Assembly (NCBI RefSeq): GCF_014873915.1
Contig: NZ_JADBEJ010000005.1
Span: forward strand, 2,604,001 to 2,668,000
Length of the DNA: 64,000 bases
Origin: Amycolatopsis roodepoortensis
GTDB lineage: Bacteria; Actinomycetota; Actinomycetes; Mycobacteriales; Pseudonocardiaceae
Direction: 5' to 3'
Shown here: one piece after another, positions 41,891-50,101 of the stretch
How positions within the stretch are numbered: position 1 is the first letter of the stretch
Layout: each line of letters opens with the position of its first letter
Notes under the pieces: model-generated
Database searches by the model: none
Seen by the model: only the letters and a program-made list of their open reading frames with translations
Told to the model about the DNA's origin: nothing
Translations under genes and position numbers: made by a program

Positions 41891-41913
41891 GTTGCGAAAG
41901 TGGCTTTCGCAAC
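41891..41913. repeat. Family A palindrome
   Basis: Arms GTTGCGAAAG and CTTTCGCAAC surround TGG. It lies 17 bp after the stop of the winged-helix gene. The same sequence, in either orientation and with small changes, recurs at 43223-43245, 52818-52840 and 52848-52870, and an interrupted copy surrounds the IS element. Confidence 0.8.
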
Positions 41914-41951
41914 GCAGCTCTCGCCGTCCTCGTGCCGCCGCCCCCCGGGGT

Positions 41952-41964
41952 GTCGCGAAAGCCA
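41952..41964. repeat. Left half of a family A palindrome split by the IS element
   Basis: GTCGCGAAAGCCA ends exactly at the left IS boundary. Joined to CTTTCGGGAC at 43206-43215 it restores a 23-bp palindrome that is the exact reverse complement of the intact copy at 43223-43245. The last three bases, CCA, are repeated at 43203-43205 as the target-site duplication. Confidence 0.78.
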
Positions 41965-41994
41965 GGCGGATTCATGCGGTGGTCGCAACGTGCT
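41965..41994. repeat. IS30-family left terminal inverted repeat
   Basis: It starts GGCGGATTCATG and matches the complement of 43173-43202 at 25 of 30 positions. It ends 4 bp before the transposase stop codon. Confidence 0.78.
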
Positions 41995-41998
41995 CTGT

Positions 41999-43153
41999 TT
42001 AGGACAGTAGCGTGGTGAGTTTTTCGAGTGGGGTGTGCCAGTCCAGTGTTTTGCGGGGGCGGCTGTTGAGTCGTGCGGCGACTGCGGTGAGGTGTTCTGC
42101 GGTGTGCTGGTGCAGGTTGGTCCCTTTGGGGAAGTACTGGCGAAGCAGGCCGTTGGTGTTCTCGTTCGTCCCGCGTTGCCATGGGGAGTGCGGGTCGCAG
42201 AAGTAGATGGCCAGGTCGGTGGCGAGGGTGATGTCGGCGTGACGGGCCATCTCGTTGCCCCGGTCCCAGGTCAGTGACCGCCGCAACTGGTGCGGGAGGG
42301 TCTGGATCGCGTCGATCATCGCGTCCCGGACCTGGATCGCGTCGTGGCCGTGGGGCAGGTGCAGCAGTATGACGAACCGAGTGGAGCGTTCCACGAGGGT
42401 GCCGATCGCGGACTTGTTACCGGCACCGGTGATCAGGTCGCCTTCCCAATGCCCCGGGACTGCCCGGTCCTCGGCTTCGGCCGGCCGTTCGCTGATCTCG
42501 ACGAGATCAGGGATCCGCGACCGTCGTGCCTGTGCTTGCTTGCGCGGGCGGCGCAGTGCCCGTCCTGTCCGCAAACACGCGGTGAGCTCGCGGCGCAGCG
42601 CTCCCCGGCTCTGCACATACAAGGACTGGTAGATCGTCTCGTGTGACACTCGCATCTCCGGCCGGTCGGGGAACTCCATCGCCAGCCTGGCTGTGATCTG
42701 CCCCGGAGACCACTCCTGCAGCAACCGCGCCTGCACATGATCCCGCAACTCGCGATTACCGGCCTCGGCCAGCTTCGCGGTCTTCGGCCGCCGGGCCCGA
42801 TCCCGCGCCGCCGACTCCGCCCGATGCGCTCGATACCCGCCCCGGCCACCATTGTTCGTCACCTCCCGGCTGATCGTCGACGGGGCCCTGCCCAGCTGCC
42901 GAGCGATCTCCCGATACGACAGACCCCCGGACAGACCACGAGAAATCTCCTCCCGCTCAGCCACACTCAGATAGCGCTCACCCAACGAGCCAGGTGCGTT
43001 CCCGATCACCCCGCCAGCCTGCGCGAACCACCGCCGCCCGGTCTCGTGCGACACATCCACCAAACGGGCGGCAGGCTTAGGCAGACACCCCGCCCGCACC
43101 GCATCCCAGAACCGCACCCGCACCACACGCGGCAACACCAACCCACCAGCCAC
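41999..43153 (-). CDS. IS30-family transposase
   Basis: A 384-residue DDE transposase, apparently intact. The N-terminal HTH is LSYREIARQLGRAPSTISRE; catalytic residues lie in GHWEGDLITGAGN (D), LTWDRGNEMARH (D) and GTNENTNGLLRQYFPKG (E), the IS30 spacing. The GTG at 43153 follows GGGAG at five bases; a tandem GTG at 43156 is the alternative. Open frame beyond 43156 to 43456 runs through the inverted repeat and antisense to phoD and is not part of the gene. The TAA stop is just inside the left terminal repeat. Confidence 0.88.
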   Translation of the reverse strand: MAGGLVLPRVVRVRFWDAVRAGCLPKPAARLVDVSHETGRRWFAQAGGVIGNAPGSLGERYLSVAEREEISRGLSGGLSYREIARQLGRAPSTISREVTNNGGRGGYRAHRAESAARDRARRPKTAKLAEAGNRELRDHVQARLLQEWSPGQITARLAMEFPDRPEMRVSHETIYQSLYVQSRGALRRELTACLRTGRALRRPRKQAQARRSRIPDLVEISERPAEAEDRAVPGHWEGDLITGAGNKSAIGTLVERSTRFVILLHLPHGHDAIQVRDAMIDAIQTLPHQLRRSLTWDRGNEMARHADITLATDLAIYFCDPHSPWQRGTNENTNGLLRQYFPKGTNLHQHTAEHLTAVAARLNSRPRKTLDWHTPLEKLTTLLS

Positions 43154-43172
43154 CACAACTCCCAGCTCACGA

Positions 43173-43202
43173 AGGATGTTGCAACGACCCCATGAATCCG
43201 CC
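43173..43202. repeat. IS30-family right terminal inverted repeat
   Basis: It ends CATGAATCCGCC, the complement of the left end, and is followed directly by the CCA target duplication. Confidence 0.78.
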
Positions 43203-43245
43203 CCACTTTCGGGACACCTGACGTCCCGAAAGTGGCTTTCGCGAC
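43203..43245. repeat. Right half of the split family A palindrome plus an adjacent intact copy
   Basis: CCACTTTCGGGAC (43203-43215) is the right half of the target palindrome. An intact copy with arms GTCCCGAAAG and CTTTCGCGAC around TGG follows at 43223-43245. The two also form a 13-bp inverted repeat (43203-43215 and 43223-43235) across a 7-base loop. It ends 13 bp before the phoD stop. Confidence 0.75.
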
Positions 43246-43257
43246 CCTCCCCAGTCA

Positions 43258-44829
43258 CTAGACCCGCTGCAGCCCCGGCTTCCCCGCTTCGACGACGTAC
43301 GAACGGTCCGCGGCAAGGACCACCTTCGAGAAGTCGTACTCGCTGGTGTCCGAAACGGTCATGAAGTCCGCCCGCATCTGCGTTTGCGACGCCGTCACCC
43401 GGACATAACCGCGCTTTCCCCGGCAGTACTTGATATGCGGGTTGTGCGACAGCCACGTCGACGACGGATCGGTCGCGGTGTCGCTGTTGCTCGTGACCGA
43501 GGTCGTCACCAGTTCCGAACCGAACACCGGGTCGCTGTGGTTGAAGTAGTCGCGGCGCAGGTCGGCCGCCCAGTGCCGGTGGACGTCGCCGGTCAGCACG
43601 ATCGGGTTCGGCACCTTGCGGTCCACGATGCCCTTCGCGATCCGGTCGCGCGAAGCCTCGTAACCCTGCCAGGAATCGGGGCTCTCACAGGTCGCCTTGT
43701 TGCCGTCGCCGTCACGAGTGGCGAAGAAGACCTGCTGGCCCAGGAAATCCCACTTCGCCGGATGCGTCTCCAGCGCCTTCAGCAGCCAAGCCTCCTGCGT
43801 CGTGCCGAGGATGCTGCGCGACGTCGAGCGCATGTCGGTGCACGACGGGCCCGTCGTACCGGACGGATCGGTCACCTGCGCGTTGCGGTACTGGCGCGTG
43901 TCGAGCATGTGGAACCGGGCGAGGTTGCCCCAGCCGAACTGCCGGTACAGGCGGATCGACGCGCCGCTCGGCTTCGCGGTGGACCGGATCGGCATGTTCT
44001 CGTAGAACGCCTGGAAACCGGCGGCCTTGCGCTCCGCGGTGGCCGGGCTGGTGGTGCCGTTCCAGTTGTTCATCACCTCGTGGTCGTCGAAGACCACGAC
44101 CCACGGCGCCATCGCGTGCGCGTTCTGGAGGTCGGCGTCGGTCTTGTGCTGGGCGTGCCGCGCGCGGTACTGGGCGAGCGTCGTCACGTCCTCGGTGAAG
44201 GCCAGCCGGCGCGGATTCCGGTCGGCGGCGGCACGGCCGGACTTCCGCTCGTACATGTAGTCGCCGAGGAACAGCACCAGATCCGGGTTGTCGGCGAGCA
44301 TGCCCTTGTACGAGTGGTACCAGCCTTCCTCCCAGTGCTGGCAGGAGGAGAAGCAGTACTTCAGCTGGTTCACCGCGGCACCGGCGGCGGGCGCCGTCCG
44401 CGTCCGGCCGACGGGCGAGATGTAGCCGCTGGTCTTGAACCGGTAGAAGTATTCCCGTCCCGGCTCCAGTCCGACCGGTTCGATGTGGACGCTGTGCCCG
44501 GAAGCGCGGGCCGCGGTCACGGTCCCCTTCTGTACGACCGAGGCGAACGCCTGGTCGTTGGCGATCTCCCAGTCCACTGTGTACGAAGCGTCCGGCATAC
44601 CGCCGAAACCGTCGGGGTTCAGCGGGGCGGGAGCGAGCCGCGTCCACAGCACGACGCTGTCCGGCAACGGATCACCCGACGCGACCCCGAGCTGGAACGG
44701 GTCGTGGATGGCGGGCGCCGCCGCCAGCGTTCTCGCGTTCGCCCACGAAGGCACCGTCGACGACAGCGCCGCCGCCGAAACCGCCGCGGCCCCACCGAGG
44801 AGTACCGCCCGCCGATTCACCTGGCCCAT
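43258..44829 (-). CDS. phoD: Secreted alkaline phosphatase/phosphodiesterase PhoD
   Basis: A 523-residue Tat substrate: the NRRAVLLGGAAAVSAAALS signal is followed by the PhoD N-terminal domain (FQLGVASGDPLPDSVVLWTRL) and the metallophosphatase core (YCFSSCQHWEEGWY, LFLGDYMYE, WVVVFDDHEVMNNW, LDTRQYR, VLTGDVHRHWAAD). The residues bind Ca2+/Fe3+ in characterised enzymes. It releases phosphate from phosphodiesters outside the cell under phosphate starvation; no clear PHO box was identified. The ATG at 44829 begins the Tat signal. The IS30 insertion ends 55 bp from its 3' end. Confidence 0.93.
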   Translation of the reverse strand: MGQVNRRAVLLGGAAAVSAAALSSTVPSWANARTLAAAPAIHDPFQLGVASGDPLPDSVVLWTRLAPAPLNPDGFGGMPDASYTVDWEIANDQAFASVVQKGTVTAARASGHSVHIEPVGLEPGREYFYRFKTSGYISPVGRTRTAPAAGAAVNQLKYCFSSCQHWEEGWYHSYKGMLADNPDLVLFLGDYMYERKSGRAAADRNPRRLAFTEDVTTLAQYRARHAQHKTDADLQNAHAMAPWVVVFDDHEVMNNWNGTTSPATAERKAAGFQAFYENMPIRSTAKPSGASIRLYRQFGWGNLARFHMLDTRQYRNAQVTDPSGTTGPSCTDMRSTSRSILGTTQEAWLLKALETHPAKWDFLGQQVFFATRDGDGNKATCESPDSWQGYEASRDRIAKGIVDRKVPNPIVLTGDVHRHWAADLRRDYFNHSDPVFGSELVTTSVTSNSDTATDPSSTWLSHNPHIKYCRGKRGYVRVTASQTQMRADFMTVSDTSEYDFSKVVLAADRSYVVEAGKPGLQRV

Positions 44830-44872
44830 GAAAATTCAACCTTTCGAAGTGGGGAAAGAACGGGGAGGGATT

Positions 44873-45529
44873 TCACGCGGCGTAATCGGTGATGCCGCCA
44901 CTACAGGCTTCGAGCGCCGGATTGGCGGCGGCGTCGGCGACGCAGACCTTGTAATAGACCCACGATCCCTTCGCGACCGGCACGGCCTTGTCGACGTGGG
45001 TGCCGTTGCCGCCGGAGGCCCAGACGTAGAACGGGCCGGCGCCGCCCTTCAGCCAGTACGCGACCACGGCGGACTTGCCGTCGGCGTTCCGGTCGTAGAC
45101 CAGGAAATGCGCGTCCGACGAGCGGAACTGCCCCTCCCCCGCGCAGACGCCGGTGGAGCATTCGGCGCTGCCGGAACCGACCCCGCAGTCGGGTGCGATC
45201 CGCTGGTCGGAGCCGGTGTAGACGTAGCTGTCCGAGATGTAGCCGCCGAGCGCGGGGACGTAGTCCCACAACGTCGTGGTCCCCAGCGGACCGGTGACCG
45301 AGGTCCCGATCGTCTGGCAGTCGATGGTCACCGTGGCGCCGTTGGCCACCGTGCGCACCGCGGTCGCGGAGGTGCTCGGGGCGCGGCGGACGTTCAGCGG
45401 ATCACCCGCCGTCTTCACGGTCCCGGTGGCCGCGGCCAGCGCGGGAGTGGCTCCGGCGAGGCCCAAGGCGCCCGCCGTCACCAGCACGAGAAAGAAACCG
45501 GCGAGCCGCCGGACACTTGAACGCTTCAT
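44873..45529 (-). CDS. Secreted protein with SH3-like domain
   Basis: A 218-residue secreted protein. A Sec signal peptide (~1-33, GATPALA-A) precedes a bacterial SH3-like domain (~34-115: TAGDPLNVRRAPSTSATAV, ISDSYVYTGSD-APDC) and a C-terminal Cys-containing domain (~120-218) that I do not recognise. The SH3-like domain matches the C-terminal domain of the protein at 48732-49958, including TAGDP-NVR, VTG-GT, WD and SD-YV-TGSD. SH3-like domains of this kind bind cell wall. The ATG at 45529 starts the signal peptide; the upstream ATG at 45568 lies within the heptamer repeats. It is divergent from the SARP regulator. Confidence 0.85.
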   Translation of the reverse strand: MKRSSVRRLAGFFLVLVTAGALGLAGATPALAAATGTVKTAGDPLNVRRAPSTSATAVRTVANGATVTIDCQTIGTSVTGPLGTTTLWDYVPALGGYISDSYVYTGSDQRIAPDCGVGSGSAECSTGVCAGEGQFRSSDAHFLVYDRNADGKSAVVAYWLKGGAGPFYVWASGGNGTHVDKAVPVAKGSWVYYKVCVADAAANPALEACSGGITDYAA

Positions 45530-45550
45530 GACCGCAGCGTCGACCGGCGT

Positions 45551-45568
45551 CGTACACATCACGTACAA
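45551..45568 (-). promoter_or_regulatory. Direct heptamer repeats at 11-bp spacing, candidate SARP operator
   Basis: On the minus strand TTGTACG (45568-45562) and GTGTACG (45557-45551) start 11 bp apart, the spacing typical of SARP binding sites. The box lies 22 bp before the SH3 gene start. Nearly the same arrangement precedes the other secreted SH3 gene at 48660-48677. Confidence 0.6.
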
Positions 45569-45672
45569 ACGCGGGCCGCTGTCTGCACATGCATGCGAAT
45601 GGATCTAGCCAACCATGGCGGGACGGCAATATTATCGGCGGATATGGGGCTCCTGCCGTATTGGCGGTTTAG

Positions 45673-48624
45673 GTGACTATTCTCGGGTTTCGCGTTCTCG
45701 GTCCGCTCGAAGTGGCGGTGGACGGGCAGGTGGTGCCGCTCGGCGGGCCCAAACCCCGGCTGCTGCTGGCCGCTCTCCTGCTCCAGCCCAACGTCGTCGT
45801 CTCCACCGAACTGCTGATCGAGGTCCTGTGGCCTTCGTCGGCGCCCCGTTCGGCGGCGGCGAACATCCGCACCTACGTCCATTCGCTCCGCAAACGCCTC
45901 GCCGACCACGACCCGGAACTCGGGGAGCGCATCGGAAGCCGGGCGTCCGGCTACATCCTCAAGGCCGCCCCCGACGAGATCGACCACATCCGCTTCGGCG
46001 AATTGGCCGCCCGCGCGCAGGACGCGCTCGGCCACGGGGAAGCCGAATCCGCCCTCGACCTGCTGGATCAAGCGGAAGCGCTGTGGCGCGGGGAAGTTCT
46101 CGAAGGCCTCCCCCACGACCACGGCTGGGGCGCGACCGTCGCCCGGCTGACGGAATTGCGGCTCGCGGTCCAGGAACAGCGGCTGCGCGCGAGGATCGAA
46201 CTCGGCCGGACCGCCGAGGCCGTCGCCGAGCTGCGTGGCCTGGTCACCGAACACCCCCTGCGCGAAGAGCTCTGGCAGCAGCTGATCGTCGCGCTGCGGG
46301 CCGACGGCCGCACGGCCGACGCGATCGAGGCCTACGAAACGGCCGAAAAGGTGCTCGCGGAGGAGCTCGGCACCGAGCCGGGCCCGCGGCTGCGGGAACT
46401 GCGGGCCTCACTGGTCCTCACCCCCTCCGCGACCCAGGACGCGGTGGCCGCCGCCCTCACCGTGCCGATGACACCGGTCTGCCAGCTGCCGCTGGACCTG
46501 CCGGACTTCACCGGCCGCGACGAGGTGGTCAGCGCACTCGTCGGCCTCTTCCACGAGCGTCGTACCCAGGGAAAGCCCGCGATCGCGGTGCTCTCGGGGG
46601 CGCCGGGGATCGGCAAATCCTCCGTCGCGATCCGGGTGGCGCACGCGGTCCGTGACGACTTCCCGGACGGTCAGCTGCACGTCGACCTGGCCGGGACGTC
46701 GTCCTCGCCCCGTCCCCCGATGACCGTGCTCGCCGAGTTGCTCCGCGCGCTGGGCGTGCCCGACGCGGGGCTGCCGCGTGATCTCCCCGAGCGCGCGGCA
46801 TTGCTGCGGTCCCGGCTCGCGACCCTGCGGATGTGCGTCGTCCTCGACGACGCCGGCAGCGCGGCGCAGGTCCGCCCGCTGCTGCCCGGCGCGGGTTCCT
46901 GCGCGATGCTGATCACCAGCCGGGTCCGGATGCCGGATCTGGCCGGCGCCACCCCGGTCGACGTCGACCTGCTGCCCGAAGCCGAGGCCGCGACGCTGCT
47001 CGAAGGCATCGTCGGCACCGAAAGGGTCGCGGCGGAGCCGGAGTGCGCGACCGCGATCCTGCGCCACTGCGGATATCTGCCGCTGGCGATCCGGGTCGCC
47101 GGGGCGAAGCTGACCCACCGGCCGGGCTGGACGTTGCGCGTACTGGCCGACCGGCTGCGCGACGAAAGACGAAGATTGGACGAACTCCGCGTCGGCGATC
47201 TCGCCGTGCGGGCCAGTGTCACGCTCAGCTACGACCTCCTGCCGATGTCGGCGGCGACCGCGTTCCGCGGCCTCGGCGGGCTGGGTTCGGTCCAGTTCCC
47301 CGGCTGGGTGGTCGCGGCCCTGCTCGGCCGCACGCACGGTGAAGACGTCCTCGACGTGCTGGTGGACGCTCATCTGGTCGAGCTCAGCGGCTCGGACGCC
47401 ACCGGCGAGCCGCGCTACCGCCTGCACGACCTGTTGCGGTGTTACGCCCTCGAACTCCGGGCGCAGGACGTCCCGCTGAAGGCGCGCGACGCCACGAAAC
47501 GGGTACTGGAGGGCTATCTCGCGCTCGCGGTCGAAGCCGCGGACCGGATGCCCATCCATTTCTTCGGGCTCTACCGGGACGACACGGCCGTCCAGCCCGC
47601 GCTGCCGCCGGGCACCGCGCATCTGATCGAGGATCCGGCCGCGTGGTTCGCCGCCGAGCGGCACACCTGTGTCGCCGCCGTCTCGCTCGCCGCCGATCTG
47701 GGCTTCGACTCGCTGGCCTGGCGTCTCGCCGCCGCGCTGGCGCCGTACTTCGACCAGCGCGGTCACCAGGACGACTGGATGCACACGCACGCCGTCGCGC
47801 TGGCCGCCGCCCGCCGGTCCGGCGAGGTCCGCGGCGAGGCGATCATCCAGCGCAACCTCGGGCAGATCCAGCTGTACCAGGACAGCTACGCCGAGGCCTT
47901 GGTCGCGTTCGAGCAGTCGCAACTGCTGTTCGACAAGATCGGCGACACGCGGGGCGCGGCGATCGCGCTGGCCGGTCTCGGCACCGTGCTGCGGATCAAG
48001 GGCGAGGACACCGTCGCGCTGGAGCACTGTCACGCGGCGCTCGACCAGTTCTCGGCGGCCGGTGACCCGCACGGCGAGGCCGTCGCGCGGATCGCGATCG
48101 GCGCGGTGTGGCTGGCGCGGCGCCGGTTCGACGACGCGGAACGCTGGTTCACCGAGGCGCTGGAGCAGTCCGCCCGGATCGGCGACCGGCACCGCGAGGC
48201 GCACGCGCTGAAACGGCTCGCCATGCTGCGTCAGCACCAGGGCAATCTCGCGGGCGCGCGGGAGCGGGTCGACCGGGCCATCGCGATCTTCAACGAACTC
48301 GGTGACGACCACTGCGTCGGCTACGCGAACCAGAATCTCGGCGAGCTGTATCTGCACAGCGGAGACCTGGCCCACGCGCAGCTGCTGCTGGTCAATTCGC
48401 TGAGCGTGCACCGGCGCAACGGGGACCGCCGGTCCGAGGCCGAGGTGTCGCAGTTGCTCGGGGAACTGCACGAGGCGCTGAGCCAGCCCGAGCGGTCGCG
48501 GACGTATTCCGAGCGCGCACTGGCGTTGTGGCGGGAACTCTCCGCGCGCCCACAGGAATCCGCGCTCGCCTCGCGCCTGCAGGAGGCTGCCGAAGCGTCG
48601 TACGACGACTCAGCGAGCGCCTGA
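45673..48624 (+). CDS. AfsR/SARP-family regulator with BTAD, NB-ARC and TPR domains
   Basis: A 983-residue regulator. Residues ~1-95 are an OmpR-like winged helix (VPLGGPKPRLLLAALLL, NIRTYVHSLRKRL, GYIL). Residues ~98-245 are the bacterial transcriptional activation domain, ending in LREELWQQLIVALRADGRTADAIEAYE. Residues ~275-560 are an NB-ARC/STAND ATPase with P-loop GAPGIGKSS (~310) and CVVLDDAG. Residues ~680-960 are TPR-like helical repeats. This is the AfsR architecture, activated by ligand or phosphorylation and binding 11-bp-spaced heptamer repeats. The GTG at 45673 has little ribosome site and may be leaderless. It sits between two secreted SH3-domain genes whose upstream regions carry such repeats. 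Confidence 0.92.
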   Translation: MTILGFRVLGPLEVAVDGQVVPLGGPKPRLLLAALLLQPNVVVSTELLIEVLWPSSAPRSAAANIRTYVHSLRKRLADHDPELGERIGSRASGYILKAAPDEIDHIRFGELAARAQDALGHGEAESALDLLDQAEALWRGEVLEGLPHDHGWGATVARLTELRLAVQEQRLRARIELGRTAEAVAELRGLVTEHPLREELWQQLIVALRADGRTADAIEAYETAEKVLAEELGTEPGPRLRELRASLVLTPSATQDAVAAALTVPMTPVCQLPLDLPDFTGRDEVVSALVGLFHERRTQGKPAIAVLSGAPGIGKSSVAIRVAHAVRDDFPDGQLHVDLAGTSSSPRPPMTVLAELLRALGVPDAGLPRDLPERAALLRSRLATLRMCVVLDDAGSAAQVRPLLPGAGSCAMLITSRVRMPDLAGATPVDVDLLPEAEAATLLEGIVGTERVAAEPECATAILRHCGYLPLAIRVAGAKLTHRPGWTLRVLADRLRDERRRLDELRVGDLAVRASVTLSYDLLPMSAATAFRGLGGLGSVQFPGWVVAALLGRTHGEDVLDVLVDAHLVELSGSDATGEPRYRLHDLLRCYALELRAQDVPLKARDATKRVLEGYLALAVEAADRMPIHFFGLYRDDTAVQPALPPGTAHLIEDPAAWFAAERHTCVAAVSLAADLGFDSLAWRLAAALAPYFDQRGHQDDWMHTHAVALAAARRSGEVRGEAIIQRNLGQIQLYQDSYAEALVAFEQSQLLFDKIGDTRGAAIALAGLGTVLRIKGEDTVALEHCHAALDQFSAAGDPHGEAVARIAIGAVWLARRRFDDAERWFTEALEQSARIGDRHREAHALKRLAMLRQHQGNLAGARERVDRAIAIFNELGDDHCVGYANQNLGELYLHSGDLAHAQLLLVNSLSVHRRNGDRRSEAEVSQLLGELHEALSQPERSRTYSERALALWRELSARPQESALASRLQEAAEASYDDSASA

Positions 48625-48659
48625 GGGTTCACCCAGCGCGATCAGGCGCCGACTCGCTT

Positions 48660-48677
48660 TTGTATCGATCGTGTACA
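48660..48677 (+). promoter_or_regulatory. Direct heptamer repeats at 11-bp spacing, candidate SARP operator
   Basis: TTGTATC (48660-48666) and GTGTACA (48671-48677) start 11 bp apart, and CCCCGG follows. It lies 55 bp before the start of the secreted protein gene and 36 bp after the SARP stop, and resembles 45568-45551 on the other strand. Confidence 0.6.
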
Positions 48678-48731
48678 GGCCCCGGCGAAGCTCCCTTCGT
48701 AGCAACCGAGAGTGCTCGAAGGGAGACCGGA

Positions 48732-49958
48732 ATGGTCCGGACCGTTAAGGCCCGCCGGGTGATGGCGGCCGTGCTGGCCGTGGGGGCGGTCACCGCCTTG
48801 GCCGCCAGCCCCGCGAACGCGGCGCCCGAAGGCAGCTGGCGCGCCGATCTGTCCACTGTGGACGGTGACGACGTCAACGTCCGCAGCGACGGCGGCGTGC
48901 TCAGCCTGGAAAACGCCGCCTGGCACAGAAAACCCGACTCCGTCGGCAGCCAGGGCTACCTGCTGCTCGCCGAGCAGAAGCTCGGGAAGCCGGTCAACCG
49001 CGTCACCGCCCAGGTGACCGCCGACGCGCCGAAGGGCACCGAGGTCGAGGTCGACGTCCGGGGCAAGCTCAACTCCCAGGACTGGACGGAGTGGACGCCC
49101 ACCGAGGGCGGCGCCGCCCAGCTGTCCGCTTCGGTCTCCACGGTCCAGGTCCGCATCGGACTGCGCACGGTGACCGACGGCGTGACCGCGAAGGTCAGCG
49201 ACGTCACCCTCCAGGGTGAGCTCGGCCCGCAGACCAACGCGATCGGCGCGGCCGCCGCCGCGCTGACGTACAAGGTCTACGGCACCCGCGAAGGCCTCGT
49301 CGGCGGCACCACCGCCAACGGCCACGTGATCAAGTCCCGCGACCACTTCGTCGCCCTCCCCTCGGGCCGCGGCCTCGCGCCGAAGAACACCGGCAACTAC
49401 ACCGTCCGCGTCTGCCGCACCGACAACAGCCGGTGCGAGTACGCGCCGGTGTGGGACGTCGGCCCGTGGAACACCAAGGACGACTACTGGAACCCGTCGG
49501 CCACCCGCCAGATGTGGAAGAACCTGCCGCAGGGCAAGCCCGAGGCGCAGGCGGCGTACCAGGACGGCTACAACGGCGGCAAGGACGAGTTCGGTCGCCG
49601 GGTGGCCAACCCGGCCGGCATCGACCTCGCGGACGGCACCTTCTGGGACGGCCTCAAGATGACCGACAACGGCTGGGTCAACGTCTCCTACCTGTGGACC
49701 GGCTCCGGTCCGACCGGCGTCATCAGCACCGCGGGCGACCCGATGAACGTCCGGGCCTCGGCCAGCACCACCGCGGCGATCAAGGGCCTCGCGGCGAACT
49801 ACGCGAAGGTCAACATCGAGTGCTACGTCGAGGGCGAGACCGTCACCGGCAAGTTCGGCACCAGCAACGTCTGGGACCGGATCGGCCCGGGGCACTACGT
49901 CTCCGACACCTACGTGCAGACCGGCTCGGACCTGCCGGTGGCGCCCAAGTGCGCGTGA
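48732..49958 (+). CDS. Secreted multidomain protein with double-psi-barrel-like and SH3-like domains
   Basis: A 408-residue secreted protein. The Sec signal (~1-30, SPANA-A) is followed by a beta-rich N-terminal domain (~31-170, WRADLSTVDGDDVNV). A middle domain (~178-320: TYKVYGTREGLVGGTTANG, YTVRVCR, PVWDVGPWNTKDDYW) reads like an RlpA/expansin double-psi beta-barrel. The C-terminal SH3-like domain (~332-408) is homologous to that of the protein at 44873-45529. A cell-wall-acting or wall-binding role is inferred. The ATG at 48732 has GGGAG six bases upstream. The 11-bp-spaced heptamer repeats at 48660-48677 precede it and a GC hairpin follows. Confidence 0.82.
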   Translation: MVRTVKARRVMAAVLAVGAVTALAASPANAAPEGSWRADLSTVDGDDVNVRSDGGVLSLENAAWHRKPDSVGSQGYLLLAEQKLGKPVNRVTAQVTADAPKGTEVEVDVRGKLNSQDWTEWTPTEGGAAQLSASVSTVQVRIGLRTVTDGVTAKVSDVTLQGELGPQTNAIGAAAAALTYKVYGTREGLVGGTTANGHVIKSRDHFVALPSGRGLAPKNTGNYTVRVCRTDNSRCEYAPVWDVGPWNTKDDYWNPSATRQMWKNLPQGKPEAQAAYQDGYNGGKDEFGRRVANPAGIDLADGTFWDGLKMTDNGWVNVSYLWTGSGPTGVISTAGDPMNVRASASTTAAIKGLAANYAKVNIECYVEGETVTGKFGTSNVWDRIGPGHYVSDTYVQTGSDLPVAPKCA

Positions 49959-49971
49959 CGCACTCCTGATC

Positions 49972-50009
49972 GCGAAGGCCCGGCGTACCCCATAACGCCG
50001 GGCCTTCGC
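49972..50009 (+). terminator. Stem-loop terminator
   Basis: Arms GCGAAGGCCCGGCG (49972-49985) and CGCCGGGCCTTCGC (49996-50009) pair perfectly over 14 bp with a 10-base loop, 13 bp after the secreted protein stop. A TTTCG-rich stretch follows. Confidence 0.72.
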
Positions 50010-50101
50010 CCTTTCGTCCGCCCTTTCGCCCACGCGGACGGACCTTGGGCGTTGCCTGCCGCTCAGAGACCGTGCGGTAGCCAAGACCTGAGGGGGTCCG
50101 C

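Larger units (their letters stand above)
41965..43202 (-). mobile_element. IS30-family insertion sequence, 1238 bp
   Basis: A complete-looking element bounded by imperfect 30-bp inverted repeats (41965-41994 and 43173-43202, 25 of 30 identical, the first 12 bases GGCGGATTCATG perfect) and flanked by a 3-bp direct repeat CCA (41962-41964, 43203-43205). It carries one transposase gene. IS30 elements usually make 2-3 bp duplications and some prefer palindromic targets, which fits insertion into the centre of a family A palindrome. Confidence 0.85.

Noticed and set aside
43154..43456. N-terminal extension of the transposase frame
   Set aside because: It crosses the terminal inverted repeat and the target palindrome and runs antisense to phoD.
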